The notes under the pieces: generated by a model
What the model saw: only the letters and a program-made list of their open reading frames with translations
The model's database searches: none
What the model was told of the DNA's origin: nothing
Position numbers and translations under genes: made by a program
Part shown: piece after piece, positions 38,773 to 46,996 of the stretch
Layout of the letters: each line of letters starts with the position of its first letter
How positions within the stretch are numbered: position 1 is the first letter of the stretch
Origin: Deltaproteobacteria bacterium
GTDB taxonomy: Bacteria; SZUA-79; Acidulodesulfobacterales; Acidulodesulfobacteraceae
Length of the DNA stretch: 58,607 nt
Assembly (NCBI GenBank): GCA_023489335.1
Contig: JAMDCP010000006.1
Coordinates: 1 to 58,607 of the forward strand
Reading direction: 5' to 3'

Positions 38773-39180
38773 ATGAATTCCTTAGGAACGCATTTACTTT
38801 TAGAGCTTAAAAATTGCAGGAAAAATATTCTTGGAGACCTTGATTTTGTGGAAACTGCCCTGTTAGATGCAGCTACGGAAGCAAAAGCTACTATTGTGGA
38901 ATATAAATTTCACGAATTTAACCCGTTTGGAATCAGCGGAATGGTGATAATTGCGGAGTCCCATCTTTCTATACATACCTGGCCAGAATATGATTACGCC
39001 GCTATCGATATTTTTACCTGCGGAAATTTAATAAAGCCTCAAGAGGCGGCTAAATTCTTAATCGAAAGATTTGGATCGAAAGAACCGCAAATTATGGAGA
39101 TAAAAAGAGGGCTTATATCGATATACAATGAAGACCTTCCCCATAAAGTTTTTTGCGAAGAGAAGCTTGTAGCCCGTTAG
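38773..39180 (+). CDS. speD: S-adenosylmethionine decarboxylase proenzyme
   Basis: Makes decarboxylated SAM for spermidine synthesis. The 135 aa protein is a short bacterial/archaeal SpeD (SpeH type) that self-cleaves to form a pyruvoyl group. The cleavage motif AESHLSIHTWPEYDYA has Glu62-Ser63, His68 is the processing residue, and Cys83 (FTCG) is the catalytic acid; positions are the same as in Thermotoga SpeD. A strong AAGGAGG site precedes the ATG. It converges with folK with one base between stop codons. No spermidine synthase gene (speE) is in the window. Confidence 0.95.
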   Translation: MNSLGTHLLLELKNCRKNILGDLDFVETALLDAATEAKATIVEYKFHEFNPFGISGMVIIAESHLSIHTWPEYDYAAIDIFTCGNLIKPQEAAKFLIERFGSKEPQIMEIKRGLISIYNEDLPHKVFCEEKLVAR

Positions 39181-39181
39181 C

Positions 39182-39793
39182 TTAGAATTTCAAAATTTTT
39201 GTAAAGTTTTTATTAAAGCAGCCATAAGGGGTTATTTTTTGAAAAAGCCCTGCGCCTGTTTTATCTATTTCTATTAAAGCTTCTTTTATATTTTTTAAAT
39301 TACTGCATAAATCTAAATCCAATAACGGCAAAAGTACGAATTTGCGATTTTTAATTTCGGGATGGGGTAATTTGAGCTCCGGTAAGTTTAGTTTTATTGT
39401 TTTTCTGCTGTAATTATCATAAATAAAGAGTATATCGATATCGATAACCCTCGGCGAATATCTAATGTCCTCTTTTTTTCTGCCCAAATCTTTTTCAATA
39501 TTTTTTAATTTGGAAAGAAGCTGCCTGCCAAAATCTTTATATGCTTTATAAAGATTTTGATTTACCCCCGTCATTCTATTTCTATATAGAATTACGCAGT
39601 TCAAAAAATCAGGCTGATTTGTATTTCCTACAGGTGAAGATAAATAAATCTTGGATGAACCTACGATATCAATATCTGTTATTCCTTTCCGTATAAGAAG
39701 TATTGCGTTAAGCAGATTATTTTCCAAGTTGCCTACATTGCTTCCAAAGCCAAGGTAAATATCGTAATATGCGTTGCCGCTATCTAATTTCAT
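39182..39793 (-). CDS. folK: 2-amino-4-hydroxy-6-hydroxymethyldihydropteridine pyrophosphokinase
   Basis: Transfers pyrophosphate to 6-hydroxymethyl-dihydropterin in folate synthesis. The N-terminal YLGFGSNVGNLENNL (13-27) and the middle SPRVIDIDILFI (113-124) with LPHPEIKNRKFVLLPLLDL are the HPPK signatures. At 203 aa it is a bit longer than E. coli FolK (159), with extra sequence around 77-100 and at the C-terminus. It is 21 bp after dapL, on the same strand. The bioD-dapL-folK order suggests a mixed biosynthetic operon. Confidence 0.92.
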   Translation of the reverse strand: MKLDSGNAYYDIYLGFGSNVGNLENNLLNAILLIRKGITDIDIVGSSKIYLSSPVGNTNQPDFLNCVILYRNRMTGVNQNLYKAYKDFGRQLLSKLKNIEKDLGRKKEDIRYSPRVIDIDILFIYDNYSRKTIKLNLPELKLPHPEIKNRKFVLLPLLDLDLCSNLKNIKEALIEIDKTGAGLFQKITPYGCFNKNFTKILKF

Positions 39794-39814
39794 CCGCGGA
39801 TTTATCCATTAGAT

Positions 39815-40975
39815 TTATAGGCCCATGCGAACTAATGCCTCTCTGATGCGATTTTCATTAATGGTTAAAGAAAATCTGACATAACCCTCGCCGTAATCTC
39901 CAAAGCCGGAACCGGGGGTTACGATTATGCCTGTTTCGTTTAATAAAGATATTGCAAATTCTTTAGAAGTCATGCCCGCCCTTGGAACATGCGCCCATAC
40001 ATAAAATGTCGCATCGGATTTATATACTTTATAGCCGAGTTCTTCCAGTCCCGCAACTAAAATTTCTCTTCTTTTTTTATATATAATGTTATTATCCCTT
40101 ATCGTATCAAGCTCGTTATCGAGCCCGTAAGCGCCCGCTAATTGTATTGCTTGAAAAACCCCCGAATCGAGGTTTGTTTTAACGGCTCCAAGTCCATGAA
40201 GTATGTCTTTGTTTCCAACCGCAAACCCTATCCTGAATCCCGTCATATTAAATGTTTTCGAAAGAGAGTGGAACTCTATCCCTATGTCTTTAGCTCCGTG
40301 AGCGTTTAAAAACGAATCATTTCCCTTTTCTCCCGTGTAAACCTCCGAATATGCAAAATCATGGGCAACAATTATATCGTTTTCTTTGGCAAATTTTACG
40401 ACCTCGTTAAAAAAATGCCTATCAGCCCTTGCGGAAGTCGGATTATTGGGGTAATTTAAAAACATTAATTTTGCTTTTTTTAAAACATCTGACGGAATAT
40501 CGGAAAAATCCGGTAAAAAGTCGTTATCCTCTCTCAGGGGCATTATATAGGGAATACCACCGGCAAAAATTGTGCCTGCCTTATAGACGGGATAACCCGG
40601 GTCAGGCACTAAAACAACATCTCCAGGGTTTACAAAGGCTAACGGGAGATGCCCTATGCCTTCCTTTGAACCAATTAACGACAAAACTTCCGTATCAGGG
40701 TCTAATGAAACGGCAAACTTTTTATCATACCAATTTGCCACCGATTCTCTAAACTTCAAAAGCCCCTCATATGAAGGATACTTTTGGTTAATGTCTATCT
40801 CGCTTTCCTTTTTTAATATATCCACAATTGCTTTAGGCGTGGAGATGTCCGGATCTCCTATGCCAAAGCTTATTATATCTATTCCCCTTGCCTTAACCTG
40901 CGCTTTTAATTTATCTATCTCGGCAAAAAGATACACCGGAAGTTTATTTAATCTCTCCGAAAATTGGAATTTCAT
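39815..40975 (-). CDS. dapL: LL-diaminopimelate aminotransferase
   Basis: PLP-dependent class I/II aminotransferase of 386 aa, most like DapL, which converts tetrahydrodipicolinate to LL-DAP in one step. The N-terminus FSERLNKLPVYLFAEIDKLK and DIISFGIGDPDISTPKAIVD (33-52) are characteristic, as is FLNYPNNPTSA (172-182). The PLP lysine is Lys240 in HSLSKTFNMTGFRIG. With dapF at 13 kb it forms the short DapL route to meso-DAP. Alternatives such as a broad alanine/aspartate aminotransferase are less likely. Confidence 0.88.
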   Translation of the reverse strand: MKFQFSERLNKLPVYLFAEIDKLKAQVKARGIDIISFGIGDPDISTPKAIVDILKKESEIDINQKYPSYEGLLKFRESVANWYDKKFAVSLDPDTEVLSLIGSKEGIGHLPLAFVNPGDVVLVPDPGYPVYKAGTIFAGGIPYIMPLREDNDFLPDFSDIPSDVLKKAKLMFLNYPNNPTSARADRHFFNEVVKFAKENDIIVAHDFAYSEVYTGEKGNDSFLNAHGAKDIGIEFHSLSKTFNMTGFRIGFAVGNKDILHGLGAVKTNLDSGVFQAIQLAGAYGLDNELDTIRDNNIIYKKRREILVAGLEELGYKVYKSDATFYVWAHVPRAGMTSKEFAISLLNETGIIVTPGSGFGDYGEGYVRFSLTINENRIREALVRMGL

Positions 40976-41013
40976 TGGTTTTTGTATCCTCCTTTGATAT
41001 ATTCTGATACATT

Positions 41014-41727
41014 TTACCCTAAAATATTTTCAATGTCTATATATTTCAAGGCTAATCCTTCAAGCAAATCTCTATCTTTTAAATCTTTTTCGGTTTGCAA
41101 ATAAGGAATATCTCCTAAAAACGGGATATCGGTATATGCGGATAATATTTTTTTGTTAGATAAAACGCTCTCGTCAGTTTCATTTAAGGCATTATTAATA
41201 ATTATCCCCGCTATTTTAATCCCGTGACTTTTTGCGTATTCTATATTTAACAATGTATGATTTATCATTCCCAATCCGGCTTTTGTTACCAAAATAACAG
41301 CCGCATCTATATACTTTGCGATATCTATCATAAAATGCCCCTGTTTTAAAGGAACAAGCATCCCGCCCGCCCCTTCGACAATCATATAATCGTAAGTACC
41401 TTTCAAGTCATAAAATTTATAGATTATTTCCTTTAAGCACACTGTCCCACCCTCAAATTTTGATGCGGCATAAGGAGATAAAGGGCTTTGAAATGTGTAT
41501 GGGGTTACAGTTTCAATGTCTGCCTCTAATCCGCTTATTTCCTTTAAATAATGTCCGTCAATATAATTTTTCGAACCGTCTTTATTAATTTTAACCCCTG
41601 TTTCAACAGGTTTCATATACCCGGCATTTAGCCCTTTTTGCCGAAAGGCAAGGATCAATAGCAGACTGACAAAGGTCTTTCCGATATTTGTGTCTATCCC
41701 TGTTATAAAGAATGTTTTGTTTTGCAT
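41014..41727 (-). CDS. bioD: Dethiobiotin synthetase
   Basis: Closes the ureido ring of dethiobiotin from DAPA, CO2 and ATP. It has 237 aa with the P-loop GIDTNIGKT (10-18; most BioD have GTDTgvGKT), YMKPVETG (36-43) for substrate binding, VEGAGGMLVPL (about 118-128) and the C-terminal FLGDIPYL. Expected length. It is the first gene before dapL (38 bp gap) and folK. Other biotin genes are not in this window. Confidence 0.93.
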   Translation of the reverse strand: MQNKTFFITGIDTNIGKTFVSLLLILAFRQKGLNAGYMKPVETGVKINKDGSKNYIDGHYLKEISGLEADIETVTPYTFQSPLSPYAASKFEGGTVCLKEIIYKFYDLKGTYDYMIVEGAGGMLVPLKQGHFMIDIAKYIDAAVILVTKAGLGMINHTLLNIEYAKSHGIKIAGIIINNALNETDESVLSNKKILSAYTDIPFLGDIPYLQTEKDLKDRDLLEGLALKYIDIENILG

Positions 41728-41782
41728 ACGGCATAACTTTGCATGGTTTAATTTGGACTACTGAGTTTAAAGAAAGGATATC

Positions 41783-41803
41783 CCCCGGTTGGTTAAACCG
41801 GGG
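41783..41803 (-). terminator. Possible terminator downstream of the peptidoglycan-binding gene
   Basis: CCCCGGTT (41783-41790) pairs with AACCGGGG (41796-41803) around a 5-nt loop. On the minus strand it follows the small peptidoglycan-binding protein stop by about 30 bp, with ATATCCTTTCTTT afterwards. The T tract is imperfect. Confidence 0.55.
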
Positions 41804-41832
41804 AACAATTGACTAAAAAACTTATTTTACAA

Positions 41833-42168
41833 CTATTTTACACCTAGGGCTTTAAGGGTTTTAGGACCGATAATCCCGTCAACCTTTAATCCTTCTTTCT
41901 TCTGAAAAGCTTTAACTGCATTTGTGGTCATAGGTCCGATCATTCCATCGATTTTCCCTTTATATAGCCCGTCTTTAGAAAGCGCCTTTTGAGCAGCCTT
42001 GATTGTTGCGGCAGGTAATGATTTGACGGCCTTTTTTACTACAACCTTCTTAGGAGCAGGTTTCGCTGCAACCTTTGATTTATTCATAGCAAAAGAACTG
42101 GACGGCATTACAACGAAAGCCAGGAGTAAAACTAAAAGCAAAGATAGTTTCTTCAATTTATTTTTCAC
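41833..42168 (-). CDS. Small exported peptidoglycan-binding domain protein
   Basis: A 111 aa secreted protein: signal peptide to about residue 27 (ends SSSFA), a basic Lys/Ala/Pro/Val-rich linker (29-50), and one PG_binding_1 domain (about 52-111: IKAAQKALSKDGLYKGKIDG, GPMTTNAVKAFQKKEGLKVD, GIIGPKTLKALG). Such single-domain proteins usually attach to peptidoglycan; no catalytic domain is present. AAAGGAGGTG precedes the ATG by 8 bp, one of the strongest sites here, suggesting high expression. It stands alone between bioD and cheV. Confidence 0.9.
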   Translation of the reverse strand: MKNKLKKLSLLLVLLLAFVVMPSSSFAMNKSKVAAKPAPKKVVVKKAVKSLPAATIKAAQKALSKDGLYKGKIDGMIGPMTTNAVKAFQKKEGLKVDGIIGPKTLKALGVK

Positions 42169-42255
42169 CTCCTTTTTTTACAAACTTAATATTATTAATT
42201 ATTTAACATTTTCATAAAATTATTGCAATAAAAATTATTGCAATAAAAAAATAAA

Positions 42256-43227
42256 TCACCCTAAAGCCTTTTTTAATGTATCGATAAATTCTACCGGGTC
42301 AAATTTAACGACATAAAAATCGGCCCCTGCACTTATTCCCTTTGTCGAATTCTCGGCGCCGCTTAAAGAACTATGCATTATTATAGGAATACTTTTATAT
42401 TTATCGTCGGACTTCATAGTTTTTGTAAAAGTATAACCATCCATCACCGGCATCTCGACATCGCATATAATGGCATCGAATTTATATTTATCCTCATAGA
42501 CCACGTCAAGGGCGGCTTTACCGTTGAAAGTCGTAACCGTCTTAAATCCTTCTTTTATTAAAGCGTTGTTAATTATTTTCCTTGCTGATGATGAGTCGTC
42601 GATAATAAGTACGGTTTTATCCTCATCGTATTCCCTTTTTTCAATGTCTATCGCTTTATTTTCCTTACTGTAAAAGCCGAGCTCATCGACAATGGATTCA
42701 AAATCCAGCAAAAGTAAAAGCTCATCGTTTTCAACCTTTATAATTCCTGTTACCTTTGAACCCTCGGAACTTACGGACGATAATTCAGGGGCGCTTATTT
42801 CGCTCCACGAGATACGCCTTATCTTTGTAGTCTCATGAACAACAAACCCGACTTTAACTCTATTAAATTCCGTGATAATAACCTTAAAATTTTTTCTGTC
42901 TAATTCCTCAGGCTCGGCAATTCCCATCCATTTTGGTAAATTGACTAAGGGAACAACAGACCCTCTAAGATTAAACATTCCTTCCACAAATTCGGAAGTA
43001 TTAGGGGTCTCGGATATATCCGCCGGCATTTTAATAATTTCAATAACTTTAGCTACATTTATTCCATAAACTCCCTCTTTTTCCTCTCCGTTTTCATCCA
43101 CGCTAAAGAGCCTGAAATCCACTAATTCCATCCTGTTTTGTCCAACCTCGAGAATATCGTGGCCGGGATTTATTGAGGTTGGCTTCGCCGGTCCTGCCGC
43201 TCCGCCGTTATTAGAATGGTTTGCCAT
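42256..43227 (-). CDS. cheV: CheV-type chemotaxis coupling protein
   Basis: A 323 aa protein with an N-terminal CheW-like domain (about 30-165, RMELVDFRLFSVDENG, GMFNLRGSVVPLVNLPKWMG) and a C-terminal receiver domain (about 198-322: KTVLIIDDSSSARKII, AIICDVEMPVMDGYTFTKTM with the phosphorylatable Asp, PIIMHSSLSG, GADFYVVKFDP). CheV couples receptors to CheA and may buffer phosphate. The start ATG 43227 is chosen because GGAGGAG is 3-5 bp upstream; an open frame extends 13 codons further to a TTG. No cheA, cheW or cheY is adjacent. Confidence 0.9.
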   Translation of the reverse strand: MANHSNNGGAAGPAKPTSINPGHDILEVGQNRMELVDFRLFSVDENGEEKEGVYGINVAKVIEIIKMPADISETPNTSEFVEGMFNLRGSVVPLVNLPKWMGIAEPEELDRKNFKVIITEFNRVKVGFVVHETTKIRRISWSEISAPELSSVSSEGSKVTGIIKVENDELLLLLDFESIVDELGFYSKENKAIDIEKREYDEDKTVLIIDDSSSARKIINNALIKEGFKTVTTFNGKAALDVVYEDKYKFDAIICDVEMPVMDGYTFTKTMKSDDKYKSIPIIMHSSLSGAENSTKGISAGADFYVVKFDPVEFIDTLKKALG

Positions 43228-43324
43228 AATCTCCTCCGTAAGGTTTAAAGGTTCGTTATGCAACAACTAAATGAAATATACGCCGATAACTAAAAGGCAA
43301 CGGCGTATTATTTAAATACCCTAT

Positions 43325-44158
43325 TTATTCATCTGCCCAGGGATTTTCTTCGACCTCTATAATACTGCCTTGATGGTCTCCCGATATTATCCGGTTTCTG
43401 CCGCGATTTTTTGCTTCGTATAAAAGATTATCGAGATGCTTTAACATATCTTTAGATTCATTTCCGAATTCTTTTTTATAAGAGGCGACACCCATGCTTA
43501 TGGTAAGATTTTTTGTATCTTTTGTCCGAATCTTTGAAATCATTTGTTTTATTTTCCTTGCAACATCTATGGCATCGGTAATGCTGGTGGAAGGCAAACA
43601 TACTATGAATTCCTCTCCGCCGAATCTCACGGCAATATCCGATTTCCTTATATTATTTTTTAATACATCCGAAACCTCTTTCAAAACGATATCGCCTTTA
43701 TCGTGGCCGTAAGTATCGTTAATATTTTTAAAATGGTCTATATCGCACATTATTAAGGAAAGAGGAATGCCATATCTGGAGCTTTGGGCAAATATATTTT
43801 CATAAAAAGTATTAAAGTATCTTCTATTGTAAAGCCCTGTCAGGCTGTCGGTGAAAGCCTCATTTTCAAGGTTGCTGTTATTAGATATTATATTCTCTTT
43901 AAATCTTATTGCCAAAATCAGCGCCGATGAAGTTAAAAGCAGTAAAATGAAATCCAAAAATAAGCCTATAGAGACAGCGTTAAGCATATTTTTATATATT
44001 AATGCAAATGGATTTATCGCGCCTGTTATGTTATATTGTTTTTTAATGGAATTATATGCGCTTAGCAGGTTAAAATTAACAAAAATGAATCCTAATTCTA
44101 TTAAAAATTGGATAATTATAATTGCAAAAAATATAAAATAATGCCATTGTTTTCTCAT
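43325..44158 (-). CDS. Membrane-bound diguanylate cyclase (GGDEF)
   Basis: A 277 aa protein with two N-terminal membrane helices (about 7-28, 62-84), a short extracytoplasmic loop between them, and a complete GGDEF domain (about 100-262). The active-site motif is GGEEF (180-184), a functional variant. The inhibitory I-site RKSD (171-174) lies exactly five residues before it, so feedback inhibition by c-di-GMP is expected. DIDHFKNINDTYGHDKGD (139-156) is the metal and substrate region. It makes the second messenger c-di-GMP. It lies beside cheV (58 bp). Confidence 0.92.
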   Translation of the reverse strand: MRKQWHYFIFFAIIIIQFLIELGFIFVNFNLLSAYNSIKKQYNITGAINPFALIYKNMLNAVSIGLFLDFILLLLTSSALILAIRFKENIISNNSNLENEAFTDSLTGLYNRRYFNTFYENIFAQSSRYGIPLSLIMCDIDHFKNINDTYGHDKGDIVLKEVSDVLKNNIRKSDIAVRFGGEEFIVCLPSTSITDAIDVARKIKQMISKIRTKDTKNLTISMGVASYKKEFGNESKDMLKHLDNLLYEAKNRGRNRIISGDHQGSIIEVEENPWADE

Positions 44159-44242
44159 AAAATTTATAATATTTATTTATAATTTAAATAAATTTTATAT
44201 TTTTTTAAAATTTATTACAATTTATTTTTTTATTAAATCATT

Positions 44243-44626
44243 ATGAATATCATTATAAGAAAAAACTCTGAAACCTCTTTCGAAAATGTTATCGTGCTTA
44301 TTATGATTTTCGTTCTGGCCGTTATCTCGATTCACCAGTATTTAAAGATTACAAAGTATGCCAAAATTGCCGCATATAAAGAAGATGTTCAGGAAATAAA
44401 TGCCGCCTTGATTTTATACAGATTAAAATACGGGAAATTTCCAGGGAACCTGTCGGTATTAGCAAAGAGCGGATATTTAAAAAAAGAGGCGATAAACGGC
44501 GAAACGCAATATGTGAAGAAGAAATTTATTAAAAATATTAAGATCGATAATAAAGGCTACCCTTTATCGCCTTTAGGAAAAAGATTTATTTACGACAAAA
44601 AAGAAGGCAGGGTACTGGTAAGATAA
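44243..44626 (+). CDS. Pseudopilin-like (GspG-type) protein with degenerate processing site
   Basis: A 127 aa protein with an N-terminal hydrophobic helix (about 14-33) and a soluble domain. The pattern IAAYKEDVQEINAALILYRLKYGKFPGNLSVL matches the GspG/PulG pseudopilin core (AY.dD...i..AL..Y....G.yP....l). However, the usual G-FTLIE processing site is replaced by TSFENVIVLI, without Gly at -1 and without Glu at +5, so it may not be cleaved. No other type II secretion gene is present here. The gene is isolated between the GGDEF gene and the DUF481 gene. Confidence 0.65.
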   Translation: MNIIIRKNSETSFENVIVLIMIFVLAVISIHQYLKITKYAKIAAYKEDVQEINAALILYRLKYGKFPGNLSVLAKSGYLKKEAINGETQYVKKKFIKNIKIDNKGYPLSPLGKRFIYDKKEGRVLVR

Positions 44627-44643
44627 GCAAGGGGCGCAGGTTA

Positions 44644-45510
44644 TTAAAAACCATACCCGATATTTATCGATGTATAAGTATTGTACGGCAAAAATGGTTG
44701 AGCCACAAATGTATTGTATTCTATTTCATATGAGCATAATAAAAAAAAATGCTTTACCAGCTTTATGTCAAGTAATGTTGTAGCATCATAAGTATTCCCG
44801 ATGCCGCCCCCGAGTATCGTGTAAAATGATTGTGAAAGCTGGACTTTTTTTGTTAATCTTGCGTTTAAGCCTGCGTATAATTTTGCAACGCGGCCGCGGA
44901 GATAATTCCTACCCATCCTGCTTTCTTCTTCAAATCCGGGACCCCCGTTAAATATAAGCGTAATTCTTTTATTTAAAAAAAACCTGTATCCCATTCCAAG
45001 AATTTGATAAGTGCGAAAACTAAATCCTGCAAACGGACTCCGTTCATAACTAATATCGGCAAGCCCGAAAAAATTGCGAGAAAAATAATAATTATTTTTC
45101 TCTTCGGTTAAAAGCCTTAATGCGCTTAAAGTATTATTGTTTTCGGAATATTCATATAGCAGGCTAAATTTAATTTGGAATTTTTTAGTTAAATAATATG
45201 ACAACCAATTATCCGTATTAAGTGAACGCAGTTGATAAGTCCCATTTTGATTTAGAAATCCGACGCTTAGCTTAATGTCTTTTTCGGCTGCGTAAGAATG
45301 TTTGCGTTTAGACTTAATCTTTTTAATAGCGGCAATTTTTTCTAATAAGCCATATTTTAATTGATTGCCTGCGTTAAGGGAAAAGAGAACGGTCGAATAA
45401 CCTGATGTATTCAATGCATAGGCATCACGGAGGTTGCTGAAAGAAACCGAAAAATAAATTACGATTACAACAACTATGCCTGATAAAAAAAAATTTATTT
45501 TATAGTTCAT
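44644..45510 (-). CDS. DUF481-like outer-membrane beta-barrel protein
   Basis: A 288 aa exported protein with signal peptide (about 1-33) and alternating beta-strand pattern ending in a C-terminal aromatic (NIGYGF), typical of outer-membrane barrels. Segments such as FGLADISYERSPFAGFSFRT, GMGYRFF and FNGGPGFEEESRM fit the DUF481 (YdiY, salt-induced outer membrane protein) pattern. ATG 45510 is preferred; a GTG at 45531 would add seven residues. Function unknown. It converges with the pseudopilin gene (17 bp between stops). Confidence 0.7.
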   Translation of the reverse strand: MNYKINFFLSGIVVVIVIYFSVSFSNLRDAYALNTSGYSTVLFSLNAGNQLKYGLLEKIAAIKKIKSKRKHSYAAEKDIKLSVGFLNQNGTYQLRSLNTDNWLSYYLTKKFQIKFSLLYEYSENNNTLSALRLLTEEKNNYYFSRNFFGLADISYERSPFAGFSFRTYQILGMGYRFFLNKRITLIFNGGPGFEEESRMGRNYLRGRVAKLYAGLNARLTKKVQLSQSFYTILGGGIGNTYDATTLLDIKLVKHFFLLCSYEIEYNTFVAQPFLPYNTYTSINIGYGF

Positions 45511-45606
45511 GGATTTCAATACCCTATGCACTGATATGGCAGCATTAAAAGTTAGAATCGGGAAGATACGGTAAAAGAATTTTAAAACGAAATAATAAAA
45601 ATGATC

Positions 45607-45948
45607 TTATGGCAAGTCCAACAATTGCTCAACCGTCTTTTTAAGCCTGGGGATATCGGCATTGACAACCTCCCAAATTATTCTATAATCGATATCGAAA
45701 TATCCGTGAACCAATCTATTTCGCATAGCAACGACCTCATTCCATGCCATATCGGGATATTTTTCTAAAACTTCATCTGGTAAATGATCTACCGCTTCCC
45801 CGATAAATATTATTTTCCCGACTACCGCGGTAATTTTTTCCTTGTTTTTGATAAATTCGTCATAGTTTATATTTTCGATAAATTCTTCGATGTCTTCGAT
45901 ATGCTCTAAAATATCCCTGGCATAATTTTTATAATCCCTGTTAGACAT
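45607..45948 (-). CDS. hepT: HepT-like toxin (DUF86 / HEPN RNase-like)
   Basis: A 113 aa DUF86 protein, the HEPN component of the type VII HepT-MntA toxin-antitoxin system. The characteristic RX4HXY motif is present as RNRLVHGY (76-83), and the protein starts with an alpha-helical DILEHIEDIEEFI. In HepT the His/Tyr residues are part of an RNase active site that is neutralised by adenylylation from MntA. The gene overlaps its partner upstream by 8 bp. Confidence 0.9.
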   Translation of the reverse strand: MSNRDYKNYARDILEHIEDIEEFIENINYDEFIKNKEKITAVVGKIIFIGEAVDHLPDEVLEKYPDMAWNEVVAMRNRLVHGYFDIDYRIIWEVVNADIPRLKKTVEQLLDLP

Positions 45949-46246
45949 AACGAATATCGTTGAATATATTATCTTTAAACCGGGGTCTTAGTCCCCCGGC
46001 AGATACGACATGGACATTTATTTTTAATATATCTTTTAAAAAAGGTTCAAGACCAAAACTATGAAGGCCTATCCCTTCGCCAAACCTTACCAATATATCC
46101 ACATCGCTATTTTCAGTTTGTTCGCCCCTTGCATATGATCCGAATATGCCGACGATATCGGCCTTATATTCTTTTTTAATATAAGGTTTTAATTTATCTA
46201 TATTTTTTTTTATTTCTTCAAGGGTTTGCATAATTTTTAAACTCAT
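45941..46246 (-). CDS. mntA: MntA-like antitoxin (minimal nucleotidyltransferase)
   Basis: A 101 aa minimal nucleotidyltransferase. The motif GSYARGEQTENSDVD (36-50) fits GSX10DXD exactly, with Asp48 and Asp50 as metal ligands. It adenylylates HepT to neutralise it. It lies upstream of hepT with an 8-bp overlap. Met6 is a possible shorter start. Confidence 0.9.
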   Translation of the reverse strand: MSLKIMQTLEEIKKNIDKLKPYIKKEYKADIVGIFGSYARGEQTENSDVDILVRFGEGIGLHSFGLEPFLKDILKINVHVVSAGGLRPRFKDNIFNDIRYV

Positions 46247-46347
46247 TAATTTATGTTAATTTATTTATATATTAAGTATTTTATTACATAAAAAAACCGA
46301 AGTCAATTTGGCGACAACAGAGGCTTTCAAGATTTCCATATTACATA

Positions 46348-46692
46348 CTATTTATAATCGTCCCTTACTGGAGACCATGCATCGACGGCGACGGTAAATT
46401 CGTCCGGTATGCGGGCGCTATGTAAAACGTTTGACGGAATAGTCACGGCATCTCCCATGGAAACGGTCTTTTCTACGCCGTCCACGATCATGTCCATTTT
46501 ACCCTCAAGTATATAGGTAATCTGCTCATGGGGATGCCTGTGCTCCGGTATTACGCTTCCGGGCTCAAACTCCATGCGGGTCAGCATCGCTTTTTCCAGA
46601 TAAACGGAGCGGATACTGATTCCTTTAACGGGTTCTTTAGGTTTTATATCTTTAAGGGAATGGAAATAATCGTCCATGGTTTTCTCCGGCAT
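46348..46692 (-). CDS. Cupin-domain protein
   Basis: A small single-domain cupin of 114 aa. The metal-binding motif is EFEPGSVIPEHRHPHEQITYILEGKM: His/His/Glu followed by the second motif GDAVTIPSNVLHSARI. These residues suggest a metal-binding cytoplasmic protein, perhaps an isomerase, dioxygenase or sensor; the substrate cannot be told. Base composition is less AT-rich than its neighbours. An AAACCATGG start and no signal peptide are seen. It stands alone, 100 bp upstream of mntA and beside a palindromic repeat. Confidence 0.85.
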   Translation of the reverse strand: MPEKTMDDYFHSLKDIKPKEPVKGISIRSVYLEKAMLTRMEFEPGSVIPEHRHPHEQITYILEGKMDMIVDGVEKTVSMGDAVTIPSNVLHSARIPDEFTVAVDAWSPVRDDYK

Positions 46693-46746
46693 ATAATATA
46701 GAGTTATAACAAATAGATTTTATTTTTGCAATCTTTTCCCAGGAAC

Positions 46747-46956
46747 CCAAAATTGCCGATAGAGATTGTTAAATATACCGCAATACATTAAGAACACCGG
46801 ATTCCTGCTTGCACAGGAATGACACCCAACGGGTGAACTTTTAAAATCCCTCAAAGTCATTCCCGCTATGTCTTTAACCGCATGTTTATCAACGCATGCC
46901 GTTGATGCGGAAAAGACGGCGGGAATCCAGAATAAATTTTCTATCGGCAATTTTGG
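46747..46956. mobile_element. MITE-like nested palindromic element with 17-bp inverted ends
   Basis: A 210-bp intergenic element bounded by perfect 17-bp inverted repeats (46747-46763 and 46940-46956, CCAAAATTGCCGATAGA). Inside lies a copy of the repeat seen at 8.8 kb: left arm 46799-46823 and right arm starting at 46856. The right arm is split after 11 bases by a 52-bp palindrome (46867-46918; core ATCAACG-CATGC-CGTTGAT) and resumes at 46919-46930. No transposase. The open frame across it is an artefact of the repeat. Confidence 0.75.
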
Positions 46957-46962
46957 CAGGAA

Positions 46963-46991
46963 CTTATTTACTGTTTTACCGCGGTTTTAAG
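46963..46991. repeat. Candidate left direct repeat of an island (attachment-like)
   Basis: CTTATTTACTG (46963-46973) and CGGTTTTAAG (46982-46991) recur in the same order and orientation at 55526-55536 and 55537-55546, next to the 3' end of tRNA-Met. The left copy has eight extra bases between the two blocks. It could mark one edge of a tRNA-associated island, but no integrase was found. Confidence 0.45.
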
Positions 46992-46996
46992 CGGCC

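Noticed and set aside
42222-42250. Two adjacent copies of ATTATTGCAATAAAA upstream region of cheV end
   Set aside because: Short AT-rich direct repeat without clear promoter or protein-binding pattern; may be chance in AT-rich DNA.
43228-43266. Longer cheV start at a TTG
   Set aside because: ATG 43227 has GGAGGAG at ideal spacing; the upstream codons show no conserved pattern.
46720-46950. Open frame of 76 codons across the palindromic element
   Set aside because: It reads through inverted repeats (translation CHSCASRNPVF is typical of such repeats), has no family pattern and lies wholly within the element.
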